Translations under genes and position numbers: made by a program
Shown: piece after piece, positions 50,673-61,300 of the stretch
How positions within the stretch are numbered: position 1 is the stretch's first letter
Layout of the letters: each line of letters begins with the position of its first letter
Notes under the pieces: generated by a model
What the model was told of the DNA's origin: nothing
Databases searched by the model: none
What the model saw: only the letters and a program-made list of their open reading frames with translations
Assembly (NCBI GenBank): GCA_016871495.1
Contig: VHDF01000014.1
Coordinates: 1 to 64,000 of the forward strand
Source: Verrucomicrobiota bacterium
GTDB taxonomy: Bacteria; Verrucomicrobiota; Verrucomicrobiia; Limisphaerales; VHDF01
Reading direction: 5' to 3'
Length of the DNA: 64,000 nucleotides

Positions 50673-51452
50673 TCAGGCGGCTGCGGATTCAGTCTTTTTC
50701 TTTCGGCCGAGATAAACCTCGATGACGCGCTCATCGTTTTGGACTTCATCCACCGCCCCCTCGCACAGCACGCTGCCCTGATGAAGCACGGTTACTTTGC
50801 GGGCGATCTGGCGGACGAAGGTCATGTCATGCTCGATGACGATGATGCTGTGGTGACCGGCCAGGCTGAGGAGCAGTTCACCGGTCTTGCGCGTCTCCTC
50901 ATCGGTCATCCCGGCAGCCGGTTCATCCACCAGGAGAAGTTTGGGGTTCTGGGCCAGCAACATGCCGATCTCGAGCCACTGCTTCTGCCCGTGACTCAGC
51001 GAGCCGGACTTGGTGGCGGCAAAATCGGCCAGGCCGATCGTCTTCAGCACCTCGTGAATGCGGTCCTTCTGGGTCGTATTCAACCGGGTGAAAAGACAGG
51101 ACCAGATCGAACGGCTCCCTTCGAGCGAGAGCCAGATGTTTTCGAAAACCGTGTGATCCATGTAAACCGACGGGGTCTGGAACTTGCGCCCGATTCCCAG
51201 TCGGTTGATTTGGTACTCGTTCAACGCCGTGAGATCCGTGCTCCGCCCAAACTCAACCTTCCCTTGGTCCGGCCGCGTCCGTCCGGTGATCAGATCGAGC
51301 AAGGTGCTCTTGCCGGCGCCATTCGGGCCGATAATGACCCGCAGTTCCCCCAGATCCATGTAGAAATTGAGGTTGTTGATCGCTTTGAAGCCGTCAAAGG
51401 TCTTGGTGACCCCTTCGAGGGTCAGAATAAATTCTCTTGGCGTGGTGGTCAT
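50673..51452 (-). CDS. urtD: Urea ABC transporter ATPase UrtD
   Basis: 259 aa from the ATG giving MTTTPREFILTLEGVTK; the longer open frame runs into non-conserved sequence. Walker A is GPNGAGKSTLLDLITGRTRP, the signature is LSHGQKQWLEIGMLLAQNP and Walker B is LLLVDEPAAGMTDEE, the UrtD/LivG pattern. Works with UrtE as the ATPase pair. A 168-bp spacer separates it from urtC, in which I see no gene. Confidence 0.94.
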   Translation of the reverse strand: MTTTPREFILTLEGVTKTFDGFKAINNLNFYMDLGELRVIIGPNGAGKSTLLDLITGRTRPDQGKVEFGRSTDLTALNEYQINRLGIGRKFQTPSVYMDHTVFENIWLSLEGSRSIWSCLFTRLNTTQKDRIHEVLKTIGLADFAATKSGSLSHGQKQWLEIGMLLAQNPKLLLVDEPAAGMTDEETRKTGELLLSLAGHHSIIVIEHDMTFVRQIARKVTVLHQGSVLCEGAVDEVQNDERVIEVYLGRKKKTESAAA

Positions 51453-51620
51453 CGAGCGGGGGAGGGACTCAACGGTTTTTGGCGGAGTGGAGGAGGGGAA
51501 AGCCGAAGGGCCAAAGAAGTCGGCGTTCGGAAGCGTTTGAACCAGCCCAAGGCCATCCACCCGTGGTGTGGAGGGTTGTCGTCCTCCCCAAAGGAGATCC
51601 GGAGGAAGCGGGAAATCCTT

Positions 51621-52802
51621 TCATCGTGGTTTGCACGGAACGCCGGGAGCCATAGGTTGGGCTTGCGTGTCGGCCGGGGGAGGTTGGCGAGATTGGGAAA
51701 GTTTTCGTTTCCACGCTGAAATCTGGGCCGGGATTCCGATGATTCCTTGCGGCAGAAAGAGCGTGACCACCACAAAGAGAGCCCCAAGAATATAGGGCCA
51801 TTGCTCGGCAAAGGCATGCGTGGCCCAACTTTTCAGCGCATTGCACCCCACGGCGCCGAGAATCGGCCCCAGGAGGTTTCCCCGCCCACCCACCGCACAC
51901 CAAACCACAGCCTCCAACGATTTCTCCGGAGCCATTTCGCTCGGATTGATGATCCCCACCTGCGGAACATAAAGCGCCCCGCCGAGACCGGACAAGGCTG
52001 CCGCAAGGACAAACACAAAGAGCTTGAAGTTCGCCGTCGCGTAACCCGAAAAGAGAACCCGATTCTCGCTGTCCCGGATTGCCCGCTGAATCAGTCCAAA
52101 TTTGGTGGTCGTCAGCCATCGGCAGAGACCATAGGAACCCAGCAACAGTACACCCGACGCGATGTAAAGGGTTCGTTTGACGGCGGGAGAATTGATGTCG
52201 TGGCCCAGAATGAATTTGAAGTCGGTCAGGCCGTTGTTGCCTCCGAACGTGAAATCGTTCCGGAAAAACATCAGCGTGGCGGCATAGGTCAGGGCCTGGC
52301 TGAGAATGGAAAAATACACTCCCTTGATGCGGGAGCGAAAGGCGAGCCAGCCAAACAAACCGGCGACCAGCGCCGGCACCCAGACGGTGGCAAGGGCGGC
52401 GAAACCGAAGCTCTTGAACGGAATCCAATGGGGAGGGAGTCCGCCAGTGTCTGGATACTTCTTGGCGAACTCCAGGAACACCATGAAATCCGGAATGTCG
52501 GCCTTGTACTGGCCGAGTTTTCCGACCATCAGGAGCAGGTGCATGCCCAGAGCGTAACCCCCGAGCACGAAGAAAAGGCATTGGGTCAGGCTGAGCAATC
52601 CGGTGTAACCCCAGAGCAGGTTCACCCCCAACGCGAGCACCCCGTAGCACAGGTATTTACCGTAAACGCTGAGGGTGAAGCTGCTGATGTGAAAGGCGCT
52701 CTCCTTCGGAACAAACGCGTTCAGGCAGGGGAGGACGAGGAGTGCAACCAGAGCAATCAGGCCCACGACCAGCAGTTCGACTTTGCAGAAACCCTCCTTC
52801 AT
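51621..52802 (-). CDS. urtC: Urea ABC transporter permease UrtC
   Basis: 393 aa from the ATG giving [14 protein letters not shown]. About ten transmembrane segments, e.g. [20 protein letters not shown] and [16 protein letters not shown], with the LivM-type signature [10 protein letters not shown]-like segment [17 protein letters not shown]. Forms the membrane channel with UrtB. Starts 4 bp after urtB ends. Confidence 0.93.
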   Translation of the reverse strand: MKEGFCKVELLVVGLIALVALLVLPCLNAFVPKESAFHISSFTLSVYGKYLCYGVLALGVNLLWGYTGLLSLTQCLFFVLGGYALGMHLLLMVGKLGQYKADIPDFMVFLEFAKKYPDTGGLPPHWIPFKSFGFAALATVWVPALVAGLFGWLAFRSRIKGVYFSILSQALTYAATLMFFRNDFTFGGNNGLTDFKFILGHDINSPAVKRTLYIASGVLLLGSYGLCRWLTTTKFGLIQRAIRDSENRVLFSGYATANFKLFVFVLAAALSGLGGALYVPQVGIINPSEMAPEKSLEAVVWCAVGGRGNLLGPILGAVGCNALKSWATHAFAEQWPYILGALFVVVTLFLPQGIIGIPAQISAWKRKLSQSRQPPPADTQAQPMAPGVPCKPR

Positions 52803-52806
52803 AGGG

Positions 52807-54486
52807 TCAACCCTCAAGGCTGCGGCTGCGTGTGACAAAAAGACCGGCTGGCCGCCATTGGAGGAACAAGATGATGGCGGCCAGCACGGTGATTTTACCC
52901 ATCACGGCCCCCAGCCACGGCTGGAGAATCTGGTCCGTGACCCCCACCCCCAGGGAGGCAAACACGGTTCCCAATAAATTTCCGACCCCGCCCATCACCA
53001 CGATCATGAAACAATCCACAATGTGGTTCTGGCCGAGACTAGGGCCCACGTTTCCGATTTGGGAAAGGCAGGCGCCGGCCATCCCGGCCAGCCCTGATCC
53101 AAACATGAAGGTGAGCATGTTGACGCGATCGGTTCTCACGCCGAGGCAACTCGCCATCGCCCGGTTCTGCATCACAGCCCGGATCTGCAGACCCACCGGG
53201 GTCCGGACCAGCAGCAGCCAGGTTCCCAAAACGACCAGGACGGCGAACGCGATGACGAAGAGTCGGTTGTAGGCCAGCAAAACGTCATGGACCACGTAGC
53301 TTCCGCTGAGCCAACGGGGCGAGCTGACCTGGACATTGGCGGCGCCAAAAATGTGCCGGAAGATCTGCTGCAAGAGCAGGCTCACCCCCCAGGTGGCCAG
53401 CATCGACTCGAGCGGACGTTGATAGAGAAACCGGATGATCCCGCGTTCCAGCGCGAGCCCGACCAGGCCGGCAAAAAAAAACGAGGCCGCAAGTGCCGCT
53501 GGAAAATAACTGTCGAACCCCGCACCCGACGCGCCAAAAGCCGACTTGAACAGATTCTGGACCACATAGGTCGTGTAAGCCCCGACCATCATGACCTCGC
53601 CGTGTGCCATGTTGATCACCCCCATCAATCCAAAGGTGATCGCCAGTCCGAGCGCCGCCAGCAGCAACACCGCCGAAAGGCTGAATCCCCGGAACACCGT
53701 GCCATACAGATTGCCCCACCAGATGTAGTTTTCGATCAGGTCCACGGCTCGATGCACCGCGGTGACGGTCGCCTCATCCTTCACCCGGCCTGCTTTGACG
53801 TCTTCCCGAAGCTTTTGCAGAAAGCTCACGGATTGGATCGAACGAATTTCGCCCAGGAGCGTGACGGCCGCCGACCGGATGCCGGGATCATCCGAGACCA
53901 TCCGGGTCAGGGCCACCGCCTCCGTCAGCGATTGGCGAACCTCCTTGTCGGATTCAATCTTCAGCCGCGCTTCGAGGAAGGGAAGGTAATCGGCGTTTTG
54001 TTCCTGCCCGATCTTGACCACCGCATCCCGGCGCTGGCGCGGTTGAGGACGGGCTAGCGCGTAGAGATCGAGGGTCGTTTTGATGACCTTGCGCAGCTTC
54101 GCAGTGGTGTCGGCCGGAGTCAGCTCGCTAGCGGAAAAAAGAAGCGGTTTGCCGGAGGCATCCTTGATCGGCTCGGACGCGGGCCATTGGAGCCCCTGCG
54201 CTTTGCCCTCCGCGTCGGTCGCGGGATCCAGAAGAAACGGCAGCTTGAGCCCTCCCGGACCCTCATGAATGTAAAGACTGCCCAACCGCCAGGCCCCGAG
54301 CACCTGCTCGATCAGCGGATCAGGCGTATGCGCGAGATCGCGGATCAGGGCCGCCTGTTCGGTGGCGTCATCGCTCAGGATCGCCTTCATCAGGCTCGCC
54401 CGGGCAGCCGCATCGGCACGCAACATCGCGGGCGAGCCGAACCCCATCAGGAGCACGAGCGAAGTGATGAGTGATCTGGCGAACAT
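52807..54486 (-). CDS. urtB: Urea ABC transporter permease UrtB
   Basis: 559 aa from the ATG giving [11 protein letters not shown] signal-like segment and a long extracytoplasmic N-terminal region (about residues 20-270, with helical repeats of the HEAT type) precede the LivH-like permease ([39 protein letters not shown]). The long N-terminus is a known UrtB feature. The upstream open frame to 54576 runs through the 62-bp tandem duplication and is not coding. Confidence 0.93.
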   Translation of the reverse strand: MFARSLITSLVLLMGFGSPAMLRADAAARASLMKAILSDDATEQAALIRDLAHTPDPLIEQVLGAWRLGSLYIHEGPGGLKLPFLLDPATDAEGKAQGLQWPASEPIKDASGKPLLFSASELTPADTTAKLRKVIKTTLDLYALARPQPRQRRDAVVKIGQEQNADYLPFLEARLKIESDKEVRQSLTEAVALTRMVSDDPGIRSAAVTLLGEIRSIQSVSFLQKLREDVKAGRVKDEATVTAVHRAVDLIENYIWWGNLYGTVFRGFSLSAVLLLAALGLAITFGLMGVINMAHGEVMMVGAYTTYVVQNLFKSAFGASGAGFDSYFPAALAASFFFAGLVGLALERGIIRFLYQRPLESMLATWGVSLLLQQIFRHIFGAANVQVSSPRWLSGSYVVHDVLLAYNRLFVIAFAVLVVLGTWLLLVRTPVGLQIRAVMQNRAMASCLGVRTDRVNMLTFMFGSGLAGMAGACLSQIGNVGPSLGQNHIVDCFMIVVMGGVGNLLGTVFASLGVGVTDQILQPWLGAVMGKITVLAAIILFLQWRPAGLFVTRSRSLEG

Positions 54487-54528
54487 GATGAGGCGGGCTC
54501 TGGATCGAGGAGAAATAGGCGGCGGACA

Positions 54529-54652
54529 GACGAACGGGGATTCACCCGCCCGCCGCCGAGATGACTGGCGGCCCAAGGGAGGCCGCCGGCGACGAACGGG
54601 GATTCACCCGCCCGCCGCCGAGATGACTGGCGGCCCAAGGGAGGCCGCCGGC
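54529..54652 (-). repeat. Perfect 62-bp tandem duplication with hairpins between urtA and urtB
   Basis: Unit 1 is 54529-54590 and unit 2 is 54591-54652. Each unit contains GGCGGCC-CAAGGGA-GGCCGCC, a 7-bp stem with a 7-base loop. Two successive hairpins therefore sit in the urtA-urtB spacer and would be present in the transcript, where they could lower expression of genes after urtA or protect the urtA message end. Confidence 0.95.
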
Positions 54653-54662
54653 TCGGGGTGAT

Positions 54663-55907
54663 TTACCGCACGGTGAGGAACTGGGAGCTAAACGGTTCGC
54701 CCGCGACGCCGTTCATGGTCTTGATGATCTTGAATTGGCCGTTGGCCAGGGTTTCACCGATGAAGGCGTTGTTCACTAGGTGATGATTCTTCTGCATGGT
54801 GACTTCGCCCGCGGGACCTTTGAACTTCAGGCCATACATGCCTTCACGAACTTTATCCACTTCGAAAGATCCGGCCTTTTCCACGGCCATCTTCCAGAGA
54901 TGAACCCCCATGCGGGATAGATTCATCGGGCTGCAGGTGACGCGACCTTTGGTATCGATTCCACTGACGGTGTAGTCCACACCCGTGACCTTGGGTTCTT
55001 TCAACCAGGTCATGAAATCCGAGACGAACTTGGCATTCTCAGGAGACTTGGTCGACATGAAGTAGGTCCAGCAACCAAGATGGCCGACAAGGTCCTTGGC
55101 AGGGAGACCGCGGAATTCATCCTCCGAGATCGAAAAGGAAACCACGGGGCAGCTCTCGCTGGTCAGACCGGCGTTGGCGAACTCCTTGAAGAAGGGCACG
55201 TTGGTGTCCCCGTTCAAAGTGCTGATCACGCAAGATTTCCCGCCCGCCGAGAATTTTTTGATCGAGGCGACGATGGTCTGGTAATCCGTGTGTCCGAAAG
55301 GCGTGTAGATTTCCTCAATGTCTGAATCGGGAATCCCCTTCGACTTCAGATACTGCTTGAGGATCTTGTTCGTGGTGCGGGGATACACATAGTCCGAACC
55401 AAGGAGGTAAAACTTCTTCTTCCCTTCCGCGAGCATGTAGTCCACCGCCGGAATGGCCTGCTGATTCACAGCCTCCGCCGTGTAGAAGATGTTCTTGGAA
55501 AGCTCCTCACCCTCGTATTGAACGGGATAAAACAGCAGGCCGTTGTGCCGCTCGAAAACCGGCAGCACGGACTTGCGGCTCACGGACGTCCAACAACCGA
55601 AAACGACCGAAACCTTGTCCTTCACCAGAAGTTGTTCGGCCTTTTCGGCGAACAAGGGCCAGTTTGAGGCCGGATCCACCACCACCGGCTCGATCAAATA
55701 GGACTTGCCGCCGGCGCGGACCCCGCCGGCCTTGTTGATCTCGTCGAAGGTGAAGAGGAGGACATCCTTCAACGAGGTTTCGCTGATCGCCATCGTGCCG
55801 CTGAGCGAGTGGAGGATGCCCACCTTGACGGTTTCCGCAACCGCCTGCGCAACGAGTACCGTCGACAAGGCGGATCCGAGAAGATACTTTAGGAACTTGT
55901 TTTTCAT
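54663..55907 (-). CDS. urtA: Urea ABC transporter substrate-binding protein UrtA
   Basis: 414-aa periplasmic binding protein. The signal peptide is [17 protein letters not shown]; the mature start [20 protein letters not shown] is the type I urea/short-chain-amide binder pattern. Further family segments are [31 protein letters not shown] and [13 protein letters not shown]. First transport gene of the module, after the porin (89 bp upstream). Confidence 0.95.
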   Translation of the reverse strand: MKNKFLKYLLGSALSTVLVAQAVAETVKVGILHSLSGTMAISETSLKDVLLFTFDEINKAGGVRAGGKSYLIEPVVVDPASNWPLFAEKAEQLLVKDKVSVVFGCWTSVSRKSVLPVFERHNGLLFYPVQYEGEELSKNIFYTAEAVNQQAIPAVDYMLAEGKKKFYLLGSDYVYPRTTNKILKQYLKSKGIPDSDIEEIYTPFGHTDYQTIVASIKKFSAGGKSCVISTLNGDTNVPFFKEFANAGLTSESCPVVSFSISEDEFRGLPAKDLVGHLGCWTYFMSTKSPENAKFVSDFMTWLKEPKVTGVDYTVSGIDTKGRVTCSPMNLSRMGVHLWKMAVEKAGSFEVDKVREGMYGLKFKGPAGEVTMQKNHHLVNNAFIGETLANGQFKIIKTMNGVAGEPFSSQFLTVR

Positions 55908-55996
55908 GGGAATAGGGATTGGATTGTTAGGAGTTTGGAAAAAGGGGCCGACGTGTTCACGCAGCCCTCAAGGGGTCGAACAGACCTTGCTGAGAC

Positions 55997-57289
55997 TTAG
56001 AACAGATAGCTGACACCCGCGCCAAAAATCACGCGGTCCTTGGCCGTATCAAACCCACCACTGTAGGAGGTGTGGTCATACCGAATTTCCGGCTGAACCT
56101 TGATCATCGGAGTCGGCTTCCAGTTGAAGGTCAGCGCGAGGCTTTGAATGGAGCCGTCGGGATCAGGCGAAAGGATGGCACTGAGAGGGCGGCCCGGAAG
56201 ACCTATGCCCTTCAAACCACCACCGTCCTTGTCCTCAAGATGCTCCGCCCGAAGCGCGATTCCGAATTTCTCCGTGAAATCATACCACAACCAGCCGCCC
56301 ACAGACCAAAGATCCGCGGTGGTGCCCGCCGCGGGGTCGAAGACGAAGTAATCGAATTCAAATCCCGTGTGGAATTTTTCGGTGATATCATAACCGGCCA
56401 GGACGGATCCCCCCTTCACGCTCATCGTGCTCGATTCGTCGCCGCCAAAACCGATCAGGTTGGCCCAGAGTTTCTCGTTGGGCTTGAGTCCGATGCTGCC
56501 GATCACGGTCTTGCCGTTGTTGCCATCAATCGGACCCGCATACATGCCGTTCTGAACGCGGAGCTTGAGATCGAGCCACTCCGTGAAGGTATAGCCCAGT
56601 TGAACACCGGCCGACGGACCGTTGCCCGTAAAGAACCATTGATATCCCTGCGAGAAGTTTGGATTGGCCGCGCCACCGTCACCCGACTCATAATTCAAGA
56701 GGGAAATCAACTGACCGGCCTTGATGTTCAGGCCGTCGCCGATCGGGACATTCAATTCAACAAATGCCTCACGAAGATTCTCCAGTCCCTGATAAGCTCC
56801 GCCGGTGTTGAGGACAGGCGCGTCCTCACCCCAGATCATGGAGGTGCGGAAACCTGCATCCCAGGCGTCACCGCTGCGCTCCACCGGCGGGCTGGCCAGA
56901 GTGACTTTGACCTTGTTGAGCGAGAACGAATTGTGGGTCGTGTTCCACAAGTATCCGTCCGATTTCTTGTCCAAGGGTTCCTTCGAATTGTAAAAATAGG
57001 AGGCCTGGACATAACCGCTGATGGTGATTTCGGAAGCCGCGGAAATCAGCTTCGGTGTTTCCTTTCCGCTCGGCAGGATGCCCTCTTTTTGGGCGACGGT
57101 CTCGATGGCCGTCAGGCGCTTGCGGAGGTCCTGATTCTCCTGCTCAAGTTTCTCGATCCGACTGGAGTCCTGACCGATTGCGAGCAAAGCGGTTCCGGCA
57201 AGCGCACCCCCGGCGGAAAGCGTTCGCCATAGGGAACCACTGCGCAAGAGCTGCCCTCTTGATTTCGATCGTGGGGAGTAGGGAGGCAT
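55997..57289 (-). CDS. Outer-membrane beta-barrel porin (OmpL/BBP2-like)
   Basis: 430 aa from the ATG giving MPPYSPRSKS; a TTG 51 bp upstream is an alternative. A signal segment (GGALAGTALLAIG) is followed by a short coiled coil (IEKLEQENQDLRKRLTAIE) and then a barrel of alternating strands ending in the outer-membrane signature FGAGVSYLF with a C-terminal Phe. It resembles the putative beta-barrel porin-2 family. Position at the head of the urt-ure operon suggests it admits urea (inference). Confidence 0.82.
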   Translation of the reverse strand: MPPYSPRSKSRGQLLRSGSLWRTLSAGGALAGTALLAIGQDSSRIEKLEQENQDLRKRLTAIETVAQKEGILPSGKETPKLISAASEITISGYVQASYFYNSKEPLDKKSDGYLWNTTHNSFSLNKVKVTLASPPVERSGDAWDAGFRTSMIWGEDAPVLNTGGAYQGLENLREAFVELNVPIGDGLNIKAGQLISLLNYESGDGGAANPNFSQGYQWFFTGNGPSAGVQLGYTFTEWLDLKLRVQNGMYAGPIDGNNGKTVIGSIGLKPNEKLWANLIGFGGDESSTMSVKGGSVLAGYDITEKFHTGFEFDYFVFDPAAGTTADLWSVGGWLWYDFTEKFGIALRAEHLEDKDGGGLKGIGLPGRPLSAILSPDPDGSIQSLALTFNWKPTPMIKVQPEIRYDHTSYSGGFDTAKDRVIFGAGVSYLF

Positions 57290-57340
57290 GTGTAGGTGTA
57301 GTGGGTTGTTGTTCGTTGAGGTTGAATACTTCTTGACCAA

Positions 57341-57931
57341 GGAATCTGTGTTCCCTGATGACGCCCTGGCTCTAGCTACCTCGATGCCATCCGCCCCTCT
57401 CCACGTCTCACATTCTTTTCATGAAGATCCAACAATCTATTCATACACGCTCAAATCCTCTGACACATTTGGGTAATGGTACTCCGGCGGCAGAATGAAA
57501 ATCAGTTGTGGAGTGCATGCATCAGTTGAACGAAGACTTCAATGGTGCATGGCCCCAAGCGCTGAAGTGCCCGCATCTGTCTTCTTTTGAGCAGGATGGC
57601 CAAAAAAACGCAGCTTGTTTTGAAAACCCTTTCGGGCCCGTTGAAAACAGACATCCACACCTCGAGTTCGGCCTGAAACAGGATGGTTCCGAAAACACTC
57701 ATTCAAAGTGTTCCCTGCCCTTCCTGCTCCAGGGCTCACCTGATGTTTACCTCGGAGGCCAGTGGGTAGATCACGGTGAATCTCAAGATTCTATTCGCCG
57801 CTAAAGTTCAATCATCCAGCCGATGCGCTTGCGGATGGCAGCGGGCCTCCACGGCGGCAGGGGCAAGACCGCGCTCGCGCAAGCCTTCCCTCACAAGGAA
57901 GCCGATGCCTTTCCGGGCGGTTGCTGCTCGT
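57341..57931. other. Intergenic region upstream of porin
   Basis: Sequence between the porin 5' end and repeat copy B. Apart from the candidate sigma-54 site, it holds only overlapping short frames on both strands, up to about 98 aa, without family resemblance or good ribosome sites. It is locally AT-richer near 57400-57500. No RNA gene recognised. Confidence 0.4.
57374..57389 (-). promoter_or_regulatory. Candidate sigma-54 (-24/-12) promoter of the urea module
   Basis: The minus strand reads TGGCATCGAGGTAGCT: TGGCA at -24 and GC at -12 with the required 10 bases between GG and GC. The predicted start is about 57363, 20-75 bp upstream of the porin start codons. Sigma-54 promoters are typical for nitrogen-controlled urea genes, and an NtrC-type activator lies in the same window. 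One base of TTGC is changed (TAGC), so this is tentative; no enhancer palindrome was found. Confidence 0.4.
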
Positions 57932-58119
57932 CGCGCTGCTCGATGCGGACGCGACTCAACACTCGCACCGTGAGCCCCCCTCTCCCCGCAGCGCAGCGCG
58001 GGGAGAGGGCCGGGGAGAGGGGCCTTCGAGCCATGGGACGGCAATGCATTCCCACGCTCCTCCTCTCCCCGACCCTCTCCTCCACGCTGTGGAGGAGAGG
58101 GGGAGTTATGATGGCGGCG
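57932..58119 (+). repeat. Dispersed ~187-bp double-hairpin repeat, copy B
   Basis: Same orientation as 44784-44970 and over 90 percent identical. Hairpin 1 arms are 57978-57989 and 57998-58009; hairpin 2 arms are 58073-58085 and 58089-58101. The loop of hairpin 2 differs from copy A (GCT versus CGA) while the stem is unchanged, so the structure appears to be kept. The remaining 230 bp before the next gene shows no feature. Confidence 0.9.
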
Positions 58120-58349
58120 ACAACCTGTGGTGCACGGCCATGCGCTGCGCCGGACCTTCATTCCCTCGCAGTTGACCCTGCGGCGGAAGGCCCGTAACCT
58201 CCCGAAAAATCACGCGGCCCAGCTGGATTGGGTTAAAACTCCCGCTTGCCGCCCGCCGATTCCTTTCCTGGCGCACTCCGGTCCGCCCTGATCGGGACGG
58301 GTGTGTTTTCAATCGAACCGCGCCGCCAAACTCCAATCGCCGCCACGCC

Positions 58350-61300
58350 ATGATCCTCTCGCGAGCTCTTCTTCTCCTTCCCTGCTGCTTGCTGCTCGGC
58401 ACGCCCGCGCAGGCCGCCACGCGCAACGGCAAGTCCTACGATTTCCCCATCTACACCAACAAGCCGCCCGGCAAGCAGGTGGGAGGACAACACGCCCCCG
58501 CCACCACGTCCGCCCTGCCCCCCGCCGAAGCGCAGAAGAAATTCAAAGTGCCCCCGGGCTTCGAAGTCCGCCTTTTTGCCGCCGAACCGGAAGTCGTCAA
58601 TCCCGTCGCCATGACTTGGGACGATCGCGGACGTCTCTGGGTGTTGGAGCTCTACGAATATCCCCAGGGAGCCAAGCCCGGCGAGAAATCGCGGGACCGA
58701 ATCAAGATCCTGGAAGATACCGACGCGGACGGCGTGGCGGACAAGGTCACGGTCTTTGCGGACGGATTGAATCTGGCAACCGGACTTTTGTTCGGCAACG
58801 GCGGAGCGTATGTGGGTCAAGCACCACATCTCCTTTTCCTCCGGGACACCAACGGCGATGACAAGGCGGACCAGCGGGAGATCCTTCTCACCGGCTTCGG
58901 GCTCGAAGACCGCCATGAGTTATTAAACGGGTTTGCTTGGGGGCCCGACGGCGCGCTCTACATGACGCACGGCGTGTTCACGTTCGCAAACGTCATCGAT
59001 CCGGCGAATCCTTCGGCTCCACCCGTGCACATGAACGCCGCGCTGGCGAGGTTCCATCCCGGCACGAGAAAGTTCGAAGTCTACGCCGACGGCACCAGCA
59101 ATCCCTGGGGGGTGGATTTCGACCGGTACGGCAACGCCTACGTCAGCGCTTGCGTGATCGATCATCTGTTTCATCTCGCCCCGGGCGGCAGTTATGTCCG
59201 CCAAAGCGGCGTGCCCACGAACCCGTACGTCTACGACTTGCTGCGGTCCATCGTCGATCACAAGCATCACATGGCAGCCTACGCGGGCGTGAACGTGTAC
59301 CAGGGAAATCAATATCCGGCGGAGTGGAAGGGCCGTGTCGTCATGGGCAACATCCATCAAAGCGCCCTCAACCAAGACCGGCTGACTCCCAACGGATCGA
59401 GCTTCAAAGCCTCCGAAGAAGCGGATTTCCTGCTGGCGAACGACGGCTGGTTCCGCCCCGTCAGCACTCAGACGGGTCCCGACGGCGCGTTGTGGGTGAT
59501 GGATTGGTACGACCGGTATCCGTGCTACCAAAACGCCAATGCCGATCCTGAGGGCGTCGATCGGGAACACGGCCGCATTTGGCGTGTCGTGTTCACGGGC
59601 GACCGCCCCGGCGCACCTGTCCCCAGCCGTCCCGGCAAGGACATGGATCTTTCCCAATCCAGCCCCCGCGAGCTGACCGCGCTTCTGGATCATCCCAACA
59701 TCTGGCACCGCCGCGTGGCTCAGCGCCTGCTTCGCGAGAAGAAGGATGCTTCGATTCGTTCCGACTTGGCGGCGTTGGCGACAGCGGCGAACAAGCCGTT
59801 GGAGACGCGGTTGTTCGCTTTCTGGACCCTTCACAGCACGGAACTGCTGGAGGAGTCGTTTCTCGACCAAATGGCCAGGGATTCGGAACCGGCCCTGCGT
59901 TCCTGGGCAGCGAGGTTCACCGGCGAACGCAGGCTCGCGAGCGAGCGAGCGTCCGATCGCTTGATCCTGCTGGCGTCGGATCAGGATCCGTCGGTTCGCT
60001 TTTCCGTCGCGGTGGCCACGCGCCAATTCACCTCGGGTTCCCTGACGGTGAACACGCCTCCTCCCTCGGGAGCAGGGATGAATTGGGCGGGCATCCTGGT
60101 GCCGCTCATCGAGAAATCCGCCGACGCCAAGGATCCACTGATCCCGTTCGCCGTCTGGCTGGCGGTCGAACCCTTGTTCGTGGAGGATCCGGGTCCGGCT
60201 CTCCAATGGCTGGCGGAATCCGGACGGGAGCACCTGCCATTGTCCGGTCAGTTGGCGCGCAAAGTGGCTCGCCGGCTCTGCGACATGAACGACGCCACCA
60301 AGATCGATCTTGCGGTGGACTTCGTGCAGAAGGCACTGGCCGTGTCGCCTGAAATTGCGGTCAACGCCATCAGCGGCCTTTTGGAAGGCCAGCGCGGCAA
60401 GGCGCTCGTGCCCACGGTTCCCACCGGCGAATTGCTTGCCCGTTTGTCCCGGCACTCGGATCCGGTGGTGCAGGAGCGCGGACGTCAATTGGGAACGCTG
60501 TGGGGCGATGCCGCGGCCATTCTGCAAACCATCCGCACCCTCCAGGACGAACAAGCCCCGTTGGACAACCGCCTGCAAGCCGCGCGCTCGCTCCGCCAGT
60601 TGAACAACGACACGGCCCGCGCAGCGATGTTGTCGCTGGTTCAAGGTCAAACGCCGGATCGCCTGGCCGTCGAGGTGCTCTCGGCCTTGAGCGAAGCCGG
60701 GGGGAACACCGTGCCCGACACCATCGTGAGCCGGTGGGCCAGCTTGACTCCCGCCGCCAGACGGGCCGCGGCCGACACCCTCGCTTCCCGGCGCAACTGG
60801 GCTCGATCCTTTCTGGCCGCGATCGAACGCCGCGAAATCTCGCCCAGCGACCTTCCCGCCGCCGTCGTTCGCACCCTCGTCAATCATCGCGATGAATACC
60901 TGCGCAACAACGCCCTCCGCGCCATCGGCCAGTTCCGGGAAGCGGATTCCGACAAACTTCAGCGCCTCGCGGAAAAGCGGAAGGTGGCGCTGGCGGGTTC
61001 TCCGAATTTAGGCGCGGGGCGCGATGTCGCCACTCGAACTTGCTTCGTTTGCCACAAGTTCCACGGCGAAGGGGGAGAAGTGGGGCCGGACCTCACCGGG
61101 GTCGGACGCTCCACGCTCGACGCGCTGCTGCGCAACGTCATTCATCCCAACGAAATCATCGGGAAAGGTTACGAGAACGTCGAACTCGAGACCAAGGACG
61201 GCCGCACGGTTTCCGGCCGTCTCGTCGAGGAGAATGAGGTGTCGCTCAAACTGCTGGCAGCCGGTCCCAAAGAAGAAGTGGTGGCCAAATCCAATCTCGC

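Noticed and set aside
57508-57804. 98-aa open frame upstream of the PVC-type gene
   Set aside because: No ribosome site, no family resemblance, and competing frames on the other strand.
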